Shown: positions 1-8,909, numbered from the stretch's first letter. The stretch: 64,000 bases of DNA from Campylobacter concisus (GCF_902460845.1 NZ_CABPVS010000004.1:62001-126000); one strand, 5' to 3'. A program made the numbers and translations. Notes: generated from the letters alone by a model not told the origin.

Positions 1-852
1 TTGGCGGCCGTCTTTATACTCGTATTCGCCTCTGAGCTTGCCGCTTGGGTAGTATTCGCGCGCGACGCCGTCCTTTTCGCCGTCTTTATAGTTTTCTACC
101 ACGCGCGTTTTACCGTTTTGGTAATATCGCTTCCAAACGCCGTTTTTGCGGTCGTTTTTGTATTCGCCCGTCTCCTCCACGGCGCCGCTTTCATAGTACC
201 ATTTTTCCGTGCCTTCTCGCTTGCCGTCCTTATACGTTCGCACGCCGCGGATCTTGCCGCTTTTGTAATAGTCGAAGTCCTCGCCGTTTCGCAGTCCTCC
301 GACATAGGGGCTGCGTGCGCTAACCTCGCCGCTAACGTAATAGTCGGTAAATACGCCCTCTCGCCTGTCCGCCTTGTAGGTGCCCTCCTGCTTTAACGCG
401 CCCCCCTCGTCAAAATAGTAGCGGCGGTAGCGCCCGTCGCGGACGCCGTTTTTGTATTCGCTCTCGCCCATCAGCGCGCCGCTATCTGCGTGATAGTGCT
501 TCGCCATGCCCTCGCGGACGCCGTTTTTTAGGGGATATTCGTTTGAGGGCTTGTCCCTACCGTCAAAATAGTCTCGATATCGCACCGCCGCACCGCCCTG
601 CACATCTATCTCGCGTATAAGCGTGGGTGGCAGAGGCTTTAGCCTCGGATAGACAATGCCCATCGCATTTACGTCATATAGGTCCTCGACGCTGTAACGA
701 AGCATCTTTAACGTGCCGTCGTAGGGCTTGCCTTTTACGTAGTAAAGCCCGTTTTTTAGGCTCGCTTCGGGCTTCATTACGATTTTTGGCTCTAATGCCT
801 GCGCTCCGACGGCTAGAAGCGGAAGTAAAAATAGAAATTTTAGGATTTTCAT
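1..852 (-). CDS. YwqK/MORN-variant repeat secreted protein (3'-truncated by window edge)
   Basis: This reading frame runs from an ATG at 852 to the window edge with no stop, giving 284 visible residues; the C-terminus lies outside. Residues 1-19 form a hydrophobic signal peptide ending in VGAQA. From about residue 100 onward the protein is a tandem array of short repeats built on Y-K-D/N-G-x-x-x-G followed by a Y-Y-x-S/N-G strand (for example NYKDGEKDGVAREYYPSGK). This is the MORN-variant pattern of the YwqK 'antitoxin-like' family. An AGGAG sits just upstream of the ATG. The protein is probably periplasmic or surface-exposed; its role is unknown, and the antitoxin label for the family is weakly founded. 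GC content is strikingly high (many rows near 55-60%) compared with the bulk of the window. Confidence 0.8.
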   Translation of the reverse strand, partial: MKILKFLFLLPLLAVGAQALEPKIVMKPEASLKNGLYYVKGKPYDGTLKMLRYSVEDLYDVNAMGIVYPRLKPLPPTLIREIDVQGGAAVRYRDYFDGRDKPSNEYPLKNGVREGMAKHYHADSGALMGESEYKNGVRDGRYRRYYFDEGGALKQEGTYKADRREGVFTDYYVSGEVSARSPYVGGLRNGEDFDYYKSGKIRGVRTYKDGKREGTEKWYYESGAVEETGEYKNDRKNGVWKRYYQNGKTRVVENYKDGEKDGVAREYYPSGKLRGEYEYKDGRQ

Positions 853-958
853 GGTTCTCCTGCTTTGTTTGATTTAGGTAATTTTAAAATTTGAAATTAA
901 ATTTAAGGTGAAGGCACGGTTATTTCGGATGAGTTAAATTTGAAGGCTCACATCAAAT

Positions 959-1465
959 TTAGCTGTCTTTTAGTGCTTGGGCGACGACCTTCCACTCTTG
1001 CATGAGCCTTTCAAAGCTAAAATTTGCATTTGCCGAACTAGTCGAGGGTAGTTTGACGGGTTCTTTACCCGTTGCGTTTAAAATTTGAGTTTTTAGGTAT
1101 TTTTCGCAGATTTCGTGCGCCTTACCGCCGTTTGAGTAAACTTGCGCTATGCGCGCTCCGCTAAAAATCGGCTCCAAATTTGCAGGCTCAACGGCGGTCA
1201 TTTTAGCATCGCTCGAGCCCTTTATCTCGCACGAGATCGCAGCGTCGTAGATAGCGATACGGTGAGCGAGTAGAAAATCTATCTTTTCATCCGTGCTTCC
1301 TGGTAACGGAGCGTTTAAAATCCCGGCCAGCACCCGCCAGAAACGATTTTGCGGATTTGCGTAGTAAAAGCTAAATTTACGAGAAACGACGGAAGGGAAG
1401 GATCCGAGGATTAAAATTTTAGAGTTTTTATCAAAAATCGGTTTAAATGGACTAATTTGATTCAT
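959..1465 (-). CDS. DNA-deoxyinosine glycosylase, uracil-DNA glycosylase superfamily
   Basis: A 168-residue protein of the UDG-like hypoxanthine-DNA glycosylase family (UDG family 6), which removes deaminated adenine (and sometimes uracil) from DNA in the cytoplasm. Motif 1 is visible near the N-terminus as ILGSFPS followed by a conserved SFYYANPQNRFW segment that forms the base pocket. The C-terminal motif reads LPSTSSAN, where bacterial UDG-fold enzymes usually have a LPSTSPAN-type loop. Length is normal for the family (about 160-170). It is a stand-alone minus-strand gene. Assignment to the family is firm from these motifs; exact substrate preference is family inference. Confidence 0.85.
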   Translation of the reverse strand: MNQISPFKPIFDKNSKILILGSFPSVVSRKFSFYYANPQNRFWRVLAGILNAPLPGSTDEKIDFLLAHRIAIYDAAISCEIKGSSDAKMTAVEPANLEPIFSGARIAQVYSNGGKAHEICEKYLKTQILNATGKEPVKLPSTSSANANFSFERLMQEWKVVAQALKDS

Positions 1466-1517
1466 CTATCTCTTTTAAAATTTTAGCCATTTAAACCATT
1501 TATTATTTTATAAGAAG

Positions 1518-2123
1518 TTACTCTTTTTGATTTGGATTATTTGAAATTTTATCGTTAATCATCTTTTTCGCATTCATTGCAATATCGGTGATTTTCTTAT
1601 TAGAGTCACTTAAAATTTCTTGTATTCTAGCCGAATCATCTTTTTTAAATATTTTTAAATTTTCGCTAAAGTCCTCATCATTAATGTCAAAATAAGCGAC
1701 TGATTCAAAAGATAGTTTTGAGGCTATTAGGACTTGTGGAAATGCATTTTTGTAAGAATTATAGCTTTTAACCTCAGCATTGTAGCTCTCACGTTTATTT
1801 AGGAGTTCGCTCTCGATTTTTTCTAACTGCGACATTAGCATTTGATATGTTTCGTTAGCCTTTAGTTCCGGAAAGGCTTGAGCCAAAGCAGCTACTTTTG
1901 CGACTCCATTTCCAGAAACGCCAAGTTGAATCATTTGTTCGCTACTTGCATAATCTTTGGCTATATCTATTATTTGATTTGATAGATCTAAACGTTTTTT
2001 GAGCGTAGCTTGGATATTTGCGAAGCTCTCTCTGATGTTTTGCATCATTGATTGTAGTTTATTATATATTTTAATAATATAAGCCGCTAAGGCAATAACA
2101 ACGACAATTATAGTAATAAGCAT
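1518..2123 (-). CDS. lemA: LemA family protein
   Basis: A 201-residue LemA-type protein. It begins with a single hydrophobic helix (about residues 1-20), with most of the chain facing the periplasm or outside as a helical bundle. The region after the membrane segment, KIYNKLQSMMQNIRESFANI followed by QATLKKR and LIPNL-like spacing, and the later SYNSYKNAFP segment match the LemA core (usual form YNxAVxxYNxxxxxFP). The molecular role of LemA proteins is not established. The gene is distinctly AT-rich, unlike the genes on both sides. A GGAG-type ribosome site lies just upstream of the ATG. Confidence 0.85.
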   Translation of the reverse strand: MLITIIVVVIALAAYIIKIYNKLQSMMQNIRESFANIQATLKKRLDLSNQIIDIAKDYASSEQMIQLGVSGNGVAKVAALAQAFPELKANETYQMLMSQLEKIESELLNKRESYNAEVKSYNSYKNAFPQVLIASKLSFESVAYFDINDEDFSENLKIFKKDDSARIQEILSDSNKKITDIAMNAKKMINDKISNNPNQKE

Positions 2124-2259
2124 TTTTGCTCCTTTTTACTTATTTTAAAATATGCGATTTTGACTTTTTACGACTTAATTTCACTTTAAGGATTTAGAAA
2201 CTTGCTTATTTTGTTTATGGGTTATTTAATTTTTTTAAGTGAAATTATCTAAAAAAGAA

Positions 2260-2294
2260 AATTCTCCCACATAATAAATTTAAGTGGGAGAATT
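2260..2294 (-). terminator. Rho-independent terminator of the PFOR gene
   Basis: An 11-bp perfect inverted repeat (arms 2260-2270 and 2284-2294, arm AATTCTCCCAC) with a 13-nt AT-rich loop lies immediately after the PFOR stop codon. Read on the minus strand, the second arm is followed by a U-rich run (TTTTCTTTTTTAG), the expected intrinsic-terminator layout. Confidence 0.85.
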
Positions 2295-2300
2295 CGTGCC

Positions 2301-5300
2301 TTACTCGGCTACGCTGCCGGCAGAGGCATCCTCGGCACTCTCAGGCGAGCCAGACTCGACCTCATCGCTAAAGTCAGACAAGCTTAGGCGTTTTAGCTGG
2401 CGGTAGCGTCTTTGCGCGTCGGCCTTGTTTTTAGCTAGTAGCTCGTCGGCGTGCTCTGGGTTCGTCTTTTTAAGTGAGTTGTAGCGAACCTCGTTTAGCA
2501 AAAAATCCTCGTAAAGCGACCAGTCAGGGTCTTTTGAGGTCATTTTTAGCGGATTCTTACCCTCTTTGATTAGGCGCGGATCGTAGACGTAGGTCGGCCA
2601 GTAACCGCATTTGGTCGCTAGCTCGCCCTGATCGCCAGAGAGCGCCATACCGCCCTTGATACCGTGCGCGATACACGGCGAATACGCGATCACGAGGCTC
2701 GGACCGTCGTAGGCCTCGGCTGCAGCGATGGCCTTTATCGTGTTTGCCTGGCTGGCGTTTGAGTTGATCTGCGCGACAAAGATATTTCCGTAGGTCATCG
2801 CGATGTAGCCTAGATCTTTTTTCTGCATCGGCTTGCCGCTAGCGGTAAACTGCGCTATGGAGCCCGCGCGGCTGGATTTTGAGCTCTGGCCGCCGGTGTT
2901 TGAGTAGACTTCGGTATCTAGCACGAGCACGTTTACGTTCTCGCCGCTAGCTAGCACGTGGTCAAGCCCGCCAAAGCCGATATCGTACGCCCAGCCGTCG
3001 CCGCCGATGATCCACTGGGACTTTTTGACGAGATATCTTTTTAGCTCTAAAATTTCTTTAACGCCCTCTACGTCTAAATTTTGCTCCAAAATCGGCGTTA
3101 AAATTTTAGCGATTTGCGTCGTTTTCTCGCCGTCGTTTTTATGCGCGATCCAGTCGGAGTATAGCGCGGCTAGGGCATTTGGCGCGGCGTCTTTGGTGCG
3201 TAGCATGACGTCTTCGATACGGTGGCGCAGCGTCTCTACCGCGACATTCATACCCATGCCAAACTCCGCGTTATCCTCAAACAGCGAATTTGCCCACGCT
3301 ACGCCCTTGCCCTCTTTGTTCGTCGTATAAGGCGTCGAAGGCGCGCTACCGCCGTAGATCGAGCTACATCCGGTGGCGTTTGCCACGATCATACGGTCGC
3401 CGAAAAGTCTCGTAACAAGCCCGATATAAGGCGTCTCGCCGCATCCGGGACACGCACCGTGAAACTCAAATAGCGGCTGCGCAAATCCCACGCCCTTGAC
3501 GCTATCTTTGCTCATCAGGTCGTCTTTGTAGGTAACCTTTTTAAATAGATAATCCGCGTTTTCCTGCTCGTTTTTCTCCATTTCCTCTGCTAGCGGCACC
3601 ATGACGAGCGATTTTTCCTTGCTCGGGCAGTTTTGAGCGCACAGTTCGCAGCCCGTGCAGTCAAGCGGGCTAACTTGGATTTTATATTTTAGTCCTTTTA
3701 CCTCCTTGCCTTTGGCGTCTAGGACGTGATCTTGCACGGTTTGCGGAGCGGCGGCGAGCTCGTTTTCATCGATGAGAAACGGCCTGATCACCGCGTGCGG
3801 GCAGACGAAGGCGCACTGGTTGCACTGGATACAATTTTCCTCGATCCATTTAGGCACCATCACGCCGATACCGCGTTTTTCGTAGGCCGTGGTGCCTGAT
3901 TTAAAGTGTCCGTCCTCAAAGCCCACAAACGCCGAAACAGGCAAGCTATCGCCCCTAGCGGCGTTGATAGGCTTAACGATTTTTTCTATAAATTCGTCGC
4001 CGACGTATTTTTCCTCGTTAGCGGCGTCATCCGTCAAATTTAGCCAGCTAGGATCAACCTCGACCTTAACCAGCCCGTCCGCGCCCATATCGATAGCCTT
4101 GTAGTTCATCTCCACGATCGCTTCGCCCTTTTTGGCATAGGCTTTGTGTGCGTACTCTTTCATGTATTTTTGCGCGTCGGCAAACGGGATAATGTCTGCG
4201 AGTTTAAAAAACGCCGACTGCATGATGGTGTTCGTGCGGTTTTTTAGTCCGATCTCGCGAGCTAGCTTAGTGGCGTTGATGATGTAGAAATTTACCTTTT
4301 TGGCGGCTAAAATTTTCTTTACTTTATTCGGCAGTTTAGCGACCGTCTGCTCGGCGTCCCAGATCGAGTTTAGCAGGAACGTCCCGCCCTCGCGGATACC
4401 GTCTATGACGTCATAAATTTCAAGATACGCCGCGACCGAGCAGGCTACGAAGTGCGGATTTGAGACGAGATAGGTCGAGCGGATCGGATTTTTACCAAAA
4501 CGCAGGTGCGAGCGCGTATAGCCGCCTGATTTTTTGCTATCGTAGGCAAAATACGCCTGCGCGTAAAGCTCGGTTTTATCGCCGATGATTTTGATGGAGT
4601 TTTTATTGGCTCCCACGGTACCGTCCGCGCCAAGGCCGTAAAATAAGCACTCTTTCACGCTTGCGTCGCTTAGCGAAATTTTCTCGCCGACTTTTAGCGA
4701 AGTAAAGGTCACGTCGTCCTCGATACCGACGGTAAAGCCGTTTTTGGGCTCGCTTAAATTCAGATTTTCAAAGACGGCTAGCATCTGAGCAGGATCGACG
4801 TCCTTTGAGCTTAGACCATAGCGTCCGCCCACGATCACGGGCTGATTTTTGCGTCCGTAAAACGCCGCCTTGACGTCCAGATATAGCGGCTCGCCTAGGC
4901 TTCCGGGCTCTTTCGTGCGGTCTAGCACGGCGATCTTTTCTACCGTCTCAGGCATCACGTCAAAGAGGTATTTTAGACTAAACGGACGGTATAGATGTAC
5001 CTTTAGCACGCCTACTTTTTCACCCTTTGCGAGTAGGTGATCGACGACCTCTTCTAGAGTTTGCGTTACCGAACCCATCGCGACCACGACGCGTGTAGCA
5101 TGCGGATCGCCGTAATAATTAAACGGTTTATAATCGCGTCCCGTGATTTTTGAAATTTCTTTTAGATACTCGGCCACGATATCAGGCACCGCGTCGTAGT
5201 AGCGGTTAGCTAGCTCGCGCGTCTGGAAGTAGATGTCGTCGTTTTGCGCCGTACCGCGAGTTTTTGGGCTTTCGGGGCTTAGCGCTTCGTCTCTAAATTT

Positions 5301-5903
5301 TTGCAGCGCCTCGCGGTCAAGAAGCCTATCAAAGTGCGCGTAGTCAAGCACCTCAACCTTTTGTATCTCGTGGCTCGTGCGAAATCCGTCGAAAAAGTGC
5401 AAAAACGGCACGCGACCCTTGATCGCCGCTAGATGAGCGACGCCCGCGATATCCATGACCTCTTGCACGGAGCCGCTTGCTAGCATAGCAAAGCCCGTTT
5501 GGCGACAGGCGTAGATGTCCTGATGATCGCCGAAGATAGAAAGTGCCTGCGCCGCGATAGAGCGCGCACTCACGTGGATGACGCCGGGTAGTAGCTGGCC
5601 TGCGATTTTGTACATATTTGGGATTTTTAGCAAAAGTCCTTGCGAAGCCGTATACGTCGTAGTTAGCGCGCCTACTTGCAGCGAGCCGTGCACGGTGCCC
5701 GCAGCCCCGCCTTCGCTTTGCATTTCGACTACCTTAACCGGCATGCCGAATAGATTTTTCTTACCCTGAGCCGCCCACATATCGGTGTAGTCAGCCATCG
5801 GCGAGCTAGGGGTGATCGGGTAGATGCCCGCAACCTCCGTAAATGCGTAAGCCACGTGCGCCGCAGCCTCGTTTCCGTCCATAGTTTTCATTATTTTAGC
5901 CAT
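2301..5903 (-). CDS. nifJ: Pyruvate:ferredoxin (flavodoxin) oxidoreductase, single-chain
   Basis: A 1200-residue single-chain PFOR. It reversibly decarboxylates pyruvate to acetyl-CoA and CO2 and hands electrons to flavodoxin or ferredoxin in the cytoplasm. The order is the family one: pyruvate-binding and transketolase-like N-terminal domains; gamma domain; two-cluster ferredoxin domain with CIQCNQC from about C691 and CTGCELC from about C749; then the C-terminal thiamine-diphosphate domain with GDGWAYDIGFGG (about 967-978) and an NTGGQ-type motif. A C-terminal CxGCG segment (ACPGCGE) supplies the proximal-cluster ligands. The start is supported by AAGGCGG upstream and a TATAAT at 5950-5945 on the minus strand. 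A terminator follows. A likely electron acceptor, flavodoxin, is encoded 2.5 kb away. GC is about 50%, well above the neighbouring AT-rich genes. Confidence 0.97.
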   Translation of the reverse strand: MAKIMKTMDGNEAAAHVAYAFTEVAGIYPITPSSPMADYTDMWAAQGKKNLFGMPVKVVEMQSEGGAAGTVHGSLQVGALTTTYTASQGLLLKIPNMYKIAGQLLPGVIHVSARSIAAQALSIFGDHQDIYACRQTGFAMLASGSVQEVMDIAGVAHLAAIKGRVPFLHFFDGFRTSHEIQKVEVLDYAHFDRLLDREALQKFRDEALSPESPKTRGTAQNDDIYFQTRELANRYYDAVPDIVAEYLKEISKITGRDYKPFNYYGDPHATRVVVAMGSVTQTLEEVVDHLLAKGEKVGVLKVHLYRPFSLKYLFDVMPETVEKIAVLDRTKEPGSLGEPLYLDVKAAFYGRKNQPVIVGGRYGLSSKDVDPAQMLAVFENLNLSEPKNGFTVGIEDDVTFTSLKVGEKISLSDASVKECLFYGLGADGTVGANKNSIKIIGDKTELYAQAYFAYDSKKSGGYTRSHLRFGKNPIRSTYLVSNPHFVACSVAAYLEIYDVIDGIREGGTFLLNSIWDAEQTVAKLPNKVKKILAAKKVNFYIINATKLAREIGLKNRTNTIMQSAFFKLADIIPFADAQKYMKEYAHKAYAKKGEAIVEMNYKAIDMGADGLVKVEVDPSWLNLTDDAANEEKYVGDEFIEKIVKPINAARGDSLPVSAFVGFEDGHFKSGTTAYEKRGIGVMVPKWIEENCIQCNQCAFVCPHAVIRPFLIDENELAAAPQTVQDHVLDAKGKEVKGLKYKIQVSPLDCTGCELCAQNCPSKEKSLVMVPLAEEMEKNEQENADYLFKKVTYKDDLMSKDSVKGVGFAQPLFEFHGACPGCGETPYIGLVTRLFGDRMIVANATGCSSIYGGSAPSTPYTTNKEGKGVAWANSLFEDNAEFGMGMNVAVETLRHRIEDVMLRTKDAAPNALAALYSDWIAHKNDGEKTTQIAKILTPILEQNLDVEGVKEILELKRYLVKKSQWIIGGDGWAYDIGFGGLDHVLASGENVNVLVLDTEVYSNTGGQSSKSSRAGSIAQFTASGKPMQKKDLGYIAMTYGNIFVAQINSNASQANTIKAIAAAEAYDGPSLVIAYSPCIAHGIKGGMALSGDQGELATKCGYWPTYVYDPRLIKEGKNPLKMTSKDPDWSLYEDFLLNEVRYNSLKKTNPEHADELLAKNKADAQRRYRQLKRLSLSDFSDEVESGSPESAEDASAGSVAE

Positions 5904-5944
5904 TTTTCCGCCTTAAATTTTCTTACGATTTTTAAAAATCTTTT

Positions 5945-5950
5945 ATTATA
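5945..5950 (-). promoter_or_regulatory. -10 element of the PFOR promoter
   Basis: On the minus strand this is a perfect TATAAT, about 42 nt upstream of the PFOR ATG, leaving a leader of roughly 35 nt that contains the AAGGCGG ribosome site. No clear -35 is seen, as is usual for Campylobacter sigma-70 promoters. Confidence 0.55.
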
Positions 5951-6072
5951 GAGATAGTTTCCAAAATCTACTATTAATCTATGTCATTAATAAATTCCGA
6001 GAATTTTGCCTTTTAAATTACTAACTTTAAGCAAAATTCCATTACCGTAATGAAAAAAATTAAGGATAAAAT

Positions 6073-7236
6073 TTGATAAGTGTTCATAGGGTGGCCTATT
6101 TAAGGGTTATAGCTCTTGCTTTTTGTGCTTTTATATTTAACACTACTGAGTTTGTTCCAGTACCACTTTTAAGTGATATTGCAAAAGACTTTGATATGAG
6201 CACGGCTGATACTGGCCTTATCATTACGATTTATGCGTGGAGCGTCACTATACTCTCTTTGCCACTTATGCTTTTGACTGCAAATTTAGAGCGAAGATCT
6301 CTTCTTTTAAAGGTTTTTATCGTATTTGTTGTAGCTCATACTCTTTGTGCCTTTGCTTGGAATTTTAAAATTTTAATTATTGCTCGGTTGATGATAGCCA
6401 TAGCGCATGCTATTTTTTGGGCTATCACTGCTTCACTTGCTGTTAGGCTAGCTCCGATAAATAAAAGCTCGCAAGCTCTTGGATTGCTAGCTCTTGGTAC
6501 ATCGCTAGCGATGATACTTGGTCTGCCACTTGGAAGAATTTTAGGTGACGCACTTGGTTGGCGTGTGACCTTTGGACTGATCGGAATTTTTGCTGTTGGT
6601 GTTGGAGTTTGGCTATATAAAATTTTGCCACTTTTGCCAAGCAAAAACTCAGGCTCGCTTAAAAGCTTGCCAGAGATTGCAAGAAATGGCCTTTTAATGG
6701 TCGTATTTTTACTAACGGCAATTATCATAAGCGCGCATTTTAGCACTTATAGCTACATTGAGCCATTTGCAAAGGATATTAGTGGTTTTAGTGGCAAATT
6801 TATCACTATATTCTTGCTTATATTTGGTGTTGCTGGTATCGTGGCAAGCTGGCTTTTCTCTAAATTTTATAAGCTCATTCCAAATGCATTTTCAGCAATT
6901 TCTATCATGCTTATTTTATGTTGCTTGCTTTTGTTAAATTTTATTGCTAAAAATGAAGTTTTAATGCTAGTCTTGGCCTTTATTTGGGGGCTTGGCATAG
7001 CTGGTGTAAATATGAGCTTTCAAATAAAAGTGCTAAATCTTGCCTCAAATGCAACTGATGCTGCAATGGCGATATTTTCGGCTATTTATAACATAGGCAT
7101 CGGAGCAGGGGCGCTAATAGGGCATCAAACGATAGTTCATTTAGGCGAGCAAAATATCGGCAATGTTGGTAGTTTTTTTGCCACAAGCGGACTTATCATA
7201 TTTTTGTTTGCAGTATCTAAGATTAAAAGAGTTTAA
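6073..7236 (+). CDS. MFS transporter, sugar/drug efflux type (SotB-like)
   Basis: A 387-residue major facilitator protein with about 12 hydrophobic segments, placed in the inner membrane. The first helix contains NTTEFVPV, typical of the SotB/YdeA/AraJ efflux subfamily (usual form NTxEFxPVGLL), and LAxRLAP- and GLPLGRILG-type loops follow. The substrate cannot be read from sequence; sugar or drug export is a family inference. The start is a TTG at 6073, preceded at good spacing by TAAGGA (6061-6066); a GTG six codons later has no such site. The AT-rich composition begins sharply here. The gene stands alone, divergent from the PFOR gene. Confidence 0.85.
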   Translation: MISVHRVAYLRVIALAFCAFIFNTTEFVPVPLLSDIAKDFDMSTADTGLIITIYAWSVTILSLPLMLLTANLERRSLLLKVFIVFVVAHTLCAFAWNFKILIIARLMIAIAHAIFWAITASLAVRLAPINKSSQALGLLALGTSLAMILGLPLGRILGDALGWRVTFGLIGIFAVGVGVWLYKILPLLPSKNSGSLKSLPEIARNGLLMVVFLLTAIIISAHFSTYSYIEPFAKDISGFSGKFITIFLLIFGVAGIVASWLFSKFYKLIPNAFSAISIMLILCCLLLLNFIAKNEVLMLVLAFIWGLGIAGVNMSFQIKVLNLASNATDAAMAIFSAIYNIGIGAGALIGHQTIVHLGEQNIGNVGSFFATSGLIIFLFAVSKIKRV

Positions 7237-7326
7237 AAGAAGATGTTTAAATATCTAAGTAAAACGTTACAAATTTCTACATATAAGTGATAATAAATAT
7301 CATAACTAAGAAAAATTTTAGTTAAG

Positions 7327-7350
7327 CTTCCTTATAATCATTATCAGAAA
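7327..7350 (+). promoter_or_regulatory. Fur-box-like operator upstream of the DUF2325-flavodoxin cluster
   Basis: The sequence TATAATCATTATC (7333-7345) matches 12 of the last 13 positions of the classical Fur consensus GATAATGATAATCATTATC; over all 19 positions the match is about 14. A second, weaker GATAAT-rich stretch (GATAATAAATATC) lies about 40 nt upstream. The ATG of the next gene is at 7375, with AGGAG before it. A fur gene is encoded at 62.7 kb. Iron control of flavodoxin is well known in many bacteria; here it is inferred. Confidence 0.5.
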
Positions 7351-7374
7351 ATGAATAAATTTTAGGAGCTTATT

Positions 7375-7686
7375 ATGTCAGTTTTAGTTATCGGTGCAGA
7401 TGAGATAACGCCTATCAAGGCAGTTTTACATGATTTGGGAGCTGAGAAGATAGAACACTGGGATGCTAGAAATGAAAACCGTGTAAATCGCAAGCCAATT
7501 CCTCAAGATACCGAGTGCGTGGTGATGCTAACTAGTTTTTTAAACCACAACACTATGAAGACTATTAAAACTCAAGCAAAAAAGAGAAATATTCCAATTG
7601 TTTGTGCAAAAAGAAGCGTTAGTTGCGTATTTTGCGAGTACTGCAAGGTCTTTGGGCTAGATAAGGAATTTGGATGCAAAGAATAA
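7375..7686 (+). CDS. DUF2325 domain-containing protein
   Basis: A 103-residue cytoplasmic protein of the DUF2325 family. It opens with a Rossmann-like strand (SVLVIGADEITPIKAVLHDL), has the conserved HWDARNENR segment and ends with a cysteine-rich SVSCVFCEYC. The biochemical role of the family is unknown. It starts a three-gene plus-strand run with an unknown protein and flavodoxin, behind a Fur-box-like site, which hints at iron- or redox-linked expression. I recall the same three genes next to each other in C. jejuni. Confidence 0.8.
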   Translation: MSVLVIGADEITPIKAVLHDLGAEKIEHWDARNENRVNRKPIPQDTECVVMLTSFLNHNTMKTIKTQAKKRNIPIVCAKRSVSCVFCEYCKVFGLDKEFGCKE

Positions 7687-7689
7687 TCA

Positions 7690-8403
7690 ATGAGATTCGG
7701 GCTTTTATCAGATATTGGCGAAATAACTCCAAATATTTTTGCAAAGCTTGATAGGCTTTCACGTGCAAAAATTTTTATTGCACTTTATAATTCTGGTGTA
7801 GAAAGTGAGCTAAAAATACCACTTTCTTACGCTAAATTTCTAAATTTCAAAGAAATTTTTGATGCTAGGATAAATTTCCTACTTCGTGAGAAATGTCTAA
7901 ATTTTAAGCCAGCAGATCGCTTTTGTCTTCCCTCAAATATCATCATAAATGCTTATTTAAAAGGTGATTTTTCAAAGATAAAATTTGTAGCAAAAGAGCC
8001 AAAAATGGCAGCTGCAAAGATGATAAAAATGCTTTATGCAAGTGGAGAATTTGAGTTTTGCATCGATGCGGCACAGATGTTTTGTCAATTTGTTTATGAT
8101 AAAATACGCCTCCGTCATCAAGACAAAGATGTCGTGCTAAATGGCGGTGTCATTTCAGTCAAAAAAGATGGTAAAAATTTGCTCAGCGTCATGCCAAGCT
8201 TTAAAAAAGTAAGCTTTGATGATATGAGAAATTTAAACGACGATATAGATAGAGCTGTCGGTGTGCTTGGTCACGAGTGCGAGATGGTTTATATTGTTTT
8301 TCCTAGAAATGAGGAATTTAGGCGACACGTTGAGGTTAGGCACTGTTATGCGAGAGGCTTGATCAAGCTTGTGCCTTATACGATTATTAGTAAAATTTTT
8401 TAA
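7690..8403 (+). CDS. Conserved hypothetical protein between DUF2325 gene and flavodoxin
   Basis: A 237-residue protein that I cannot assign to a named family. It has no signal peptide or membrane segment and scattered cysteines without a CxxC pair, so a soluble cytoplasmic protein is likely. It begins three nt after the stop of the DUF2325 gene and ends 11 nt before the flavodoxin ATG, so the three are almost certainly co-transcribed. Its persistent position beside flavodoxin in campylobacters (recalled) suggests a redox- or iron-linked role, which is inference only. Confidence 0.75.
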   Translation: MRFGLLSDIGEITPNIFAKLDRLSRAKIFIALYNSGVESELKIPLSYAKFLNFKEIFDARINFLLREKCLNFKPADRFCLPSNIIINAYLKGDFSKIKFVAKEPKMAAAKMIKMLYASGEFEFCIDAAQMFCQFVYDKIRLRHQDKDVVLNGGVISVKKDGKNLLSVMPSFKKVSFDDMRNLNDDIDRAVGVLGHECEMVYIVFPRNEEFRRHVEVRHCYARGLIKLVPYTIISKIF

Positions 8404-8414
8404 AAAGGATAAAA

Positions 8415-8906
8415 ATGATAGGTATAGTTTATGGAAGCAGCATGGGAAATACCGAAGATGCAGCGAAACTTATAAGTGAGGGTCTAGGCCTTGAAAATGA
8501 GCTTTTAAACGTTGCTGACGTAGATGCAGCGAAACTAAATAGCTTTGATAAGCTCATCCTTGGTACATCAACCTGGGGCAGTGGTGATCTTCAAGATGAC
8601 TGGGATGCGTTTGACTTTAAAGCGTTAAATCTAAGCGGAAAAACAGTCGCTGTTTTTGGCATGGGTGATAGCGAGAGCTACTCTGATGAGTACTGTAACG
8701 GTATGGCAAAGCTTTATGATGAGGTCGTAAAAGCTGGTGCAAAGGTAGTTGGTGAGGTTAGCACTGATGGATATACATTTGATGGCTCTGATGCTGCAAG
8801 AAATGGAAAATTTGTAGGTCTAGCACTTGATGCTGATAACCAAAGTGACAAAACTGAGGGTAGAATTTCAGCTTGGATCGAGCAGATAAAACCTCACTTT
8901 GCTTAA
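8415..8906 (+). CDS. fldA: Flavodoxin
   Basis: A 163-residue long-chain flavodoxin, a soluble FMN electron carrier. The FMN phosphate loop GSSMGNTEDAA lies at the N-terminus; the isoalloxazine loops appear as TSTWGSGDLQDDW and FGMGDSESYSDEYCNG. AAAAAGGAT precedes the ATG. In epsilonproteobacteria flavodoxin is the acceptor of PFOR, encoded nearby at 2.3-5.9 kb; this pairing is established for H. pylori and inferred here. It is the last gene of the Fur-box-preceded cluster and is closed by a perfect hairpin. Confidence 0.95.
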   Translation: MIGIVYGSSMGNTEDAAKLISEGLGLENELLNVADVDAAKLNSFDKLILGTSTWGSGDLQDDWDAFDFKALNLSGKTVAVFGMGDSESYSDEYCNGMAKLYDEVVKAGAKVVGEVSTDGYTFDGSDAARNGKFVGLALDADNQSDKTEGRISAWIEQIKPHFA

Positions 8907-8909
8907 TGT

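Noticed and set aside
1..396. Long plus-strand open frame at the left edge
   Set aside because: It is the antisense shadow of the GC-rich MORN-repeat gene, whose minus-strand frame shows a signal peptide and regular repeats.
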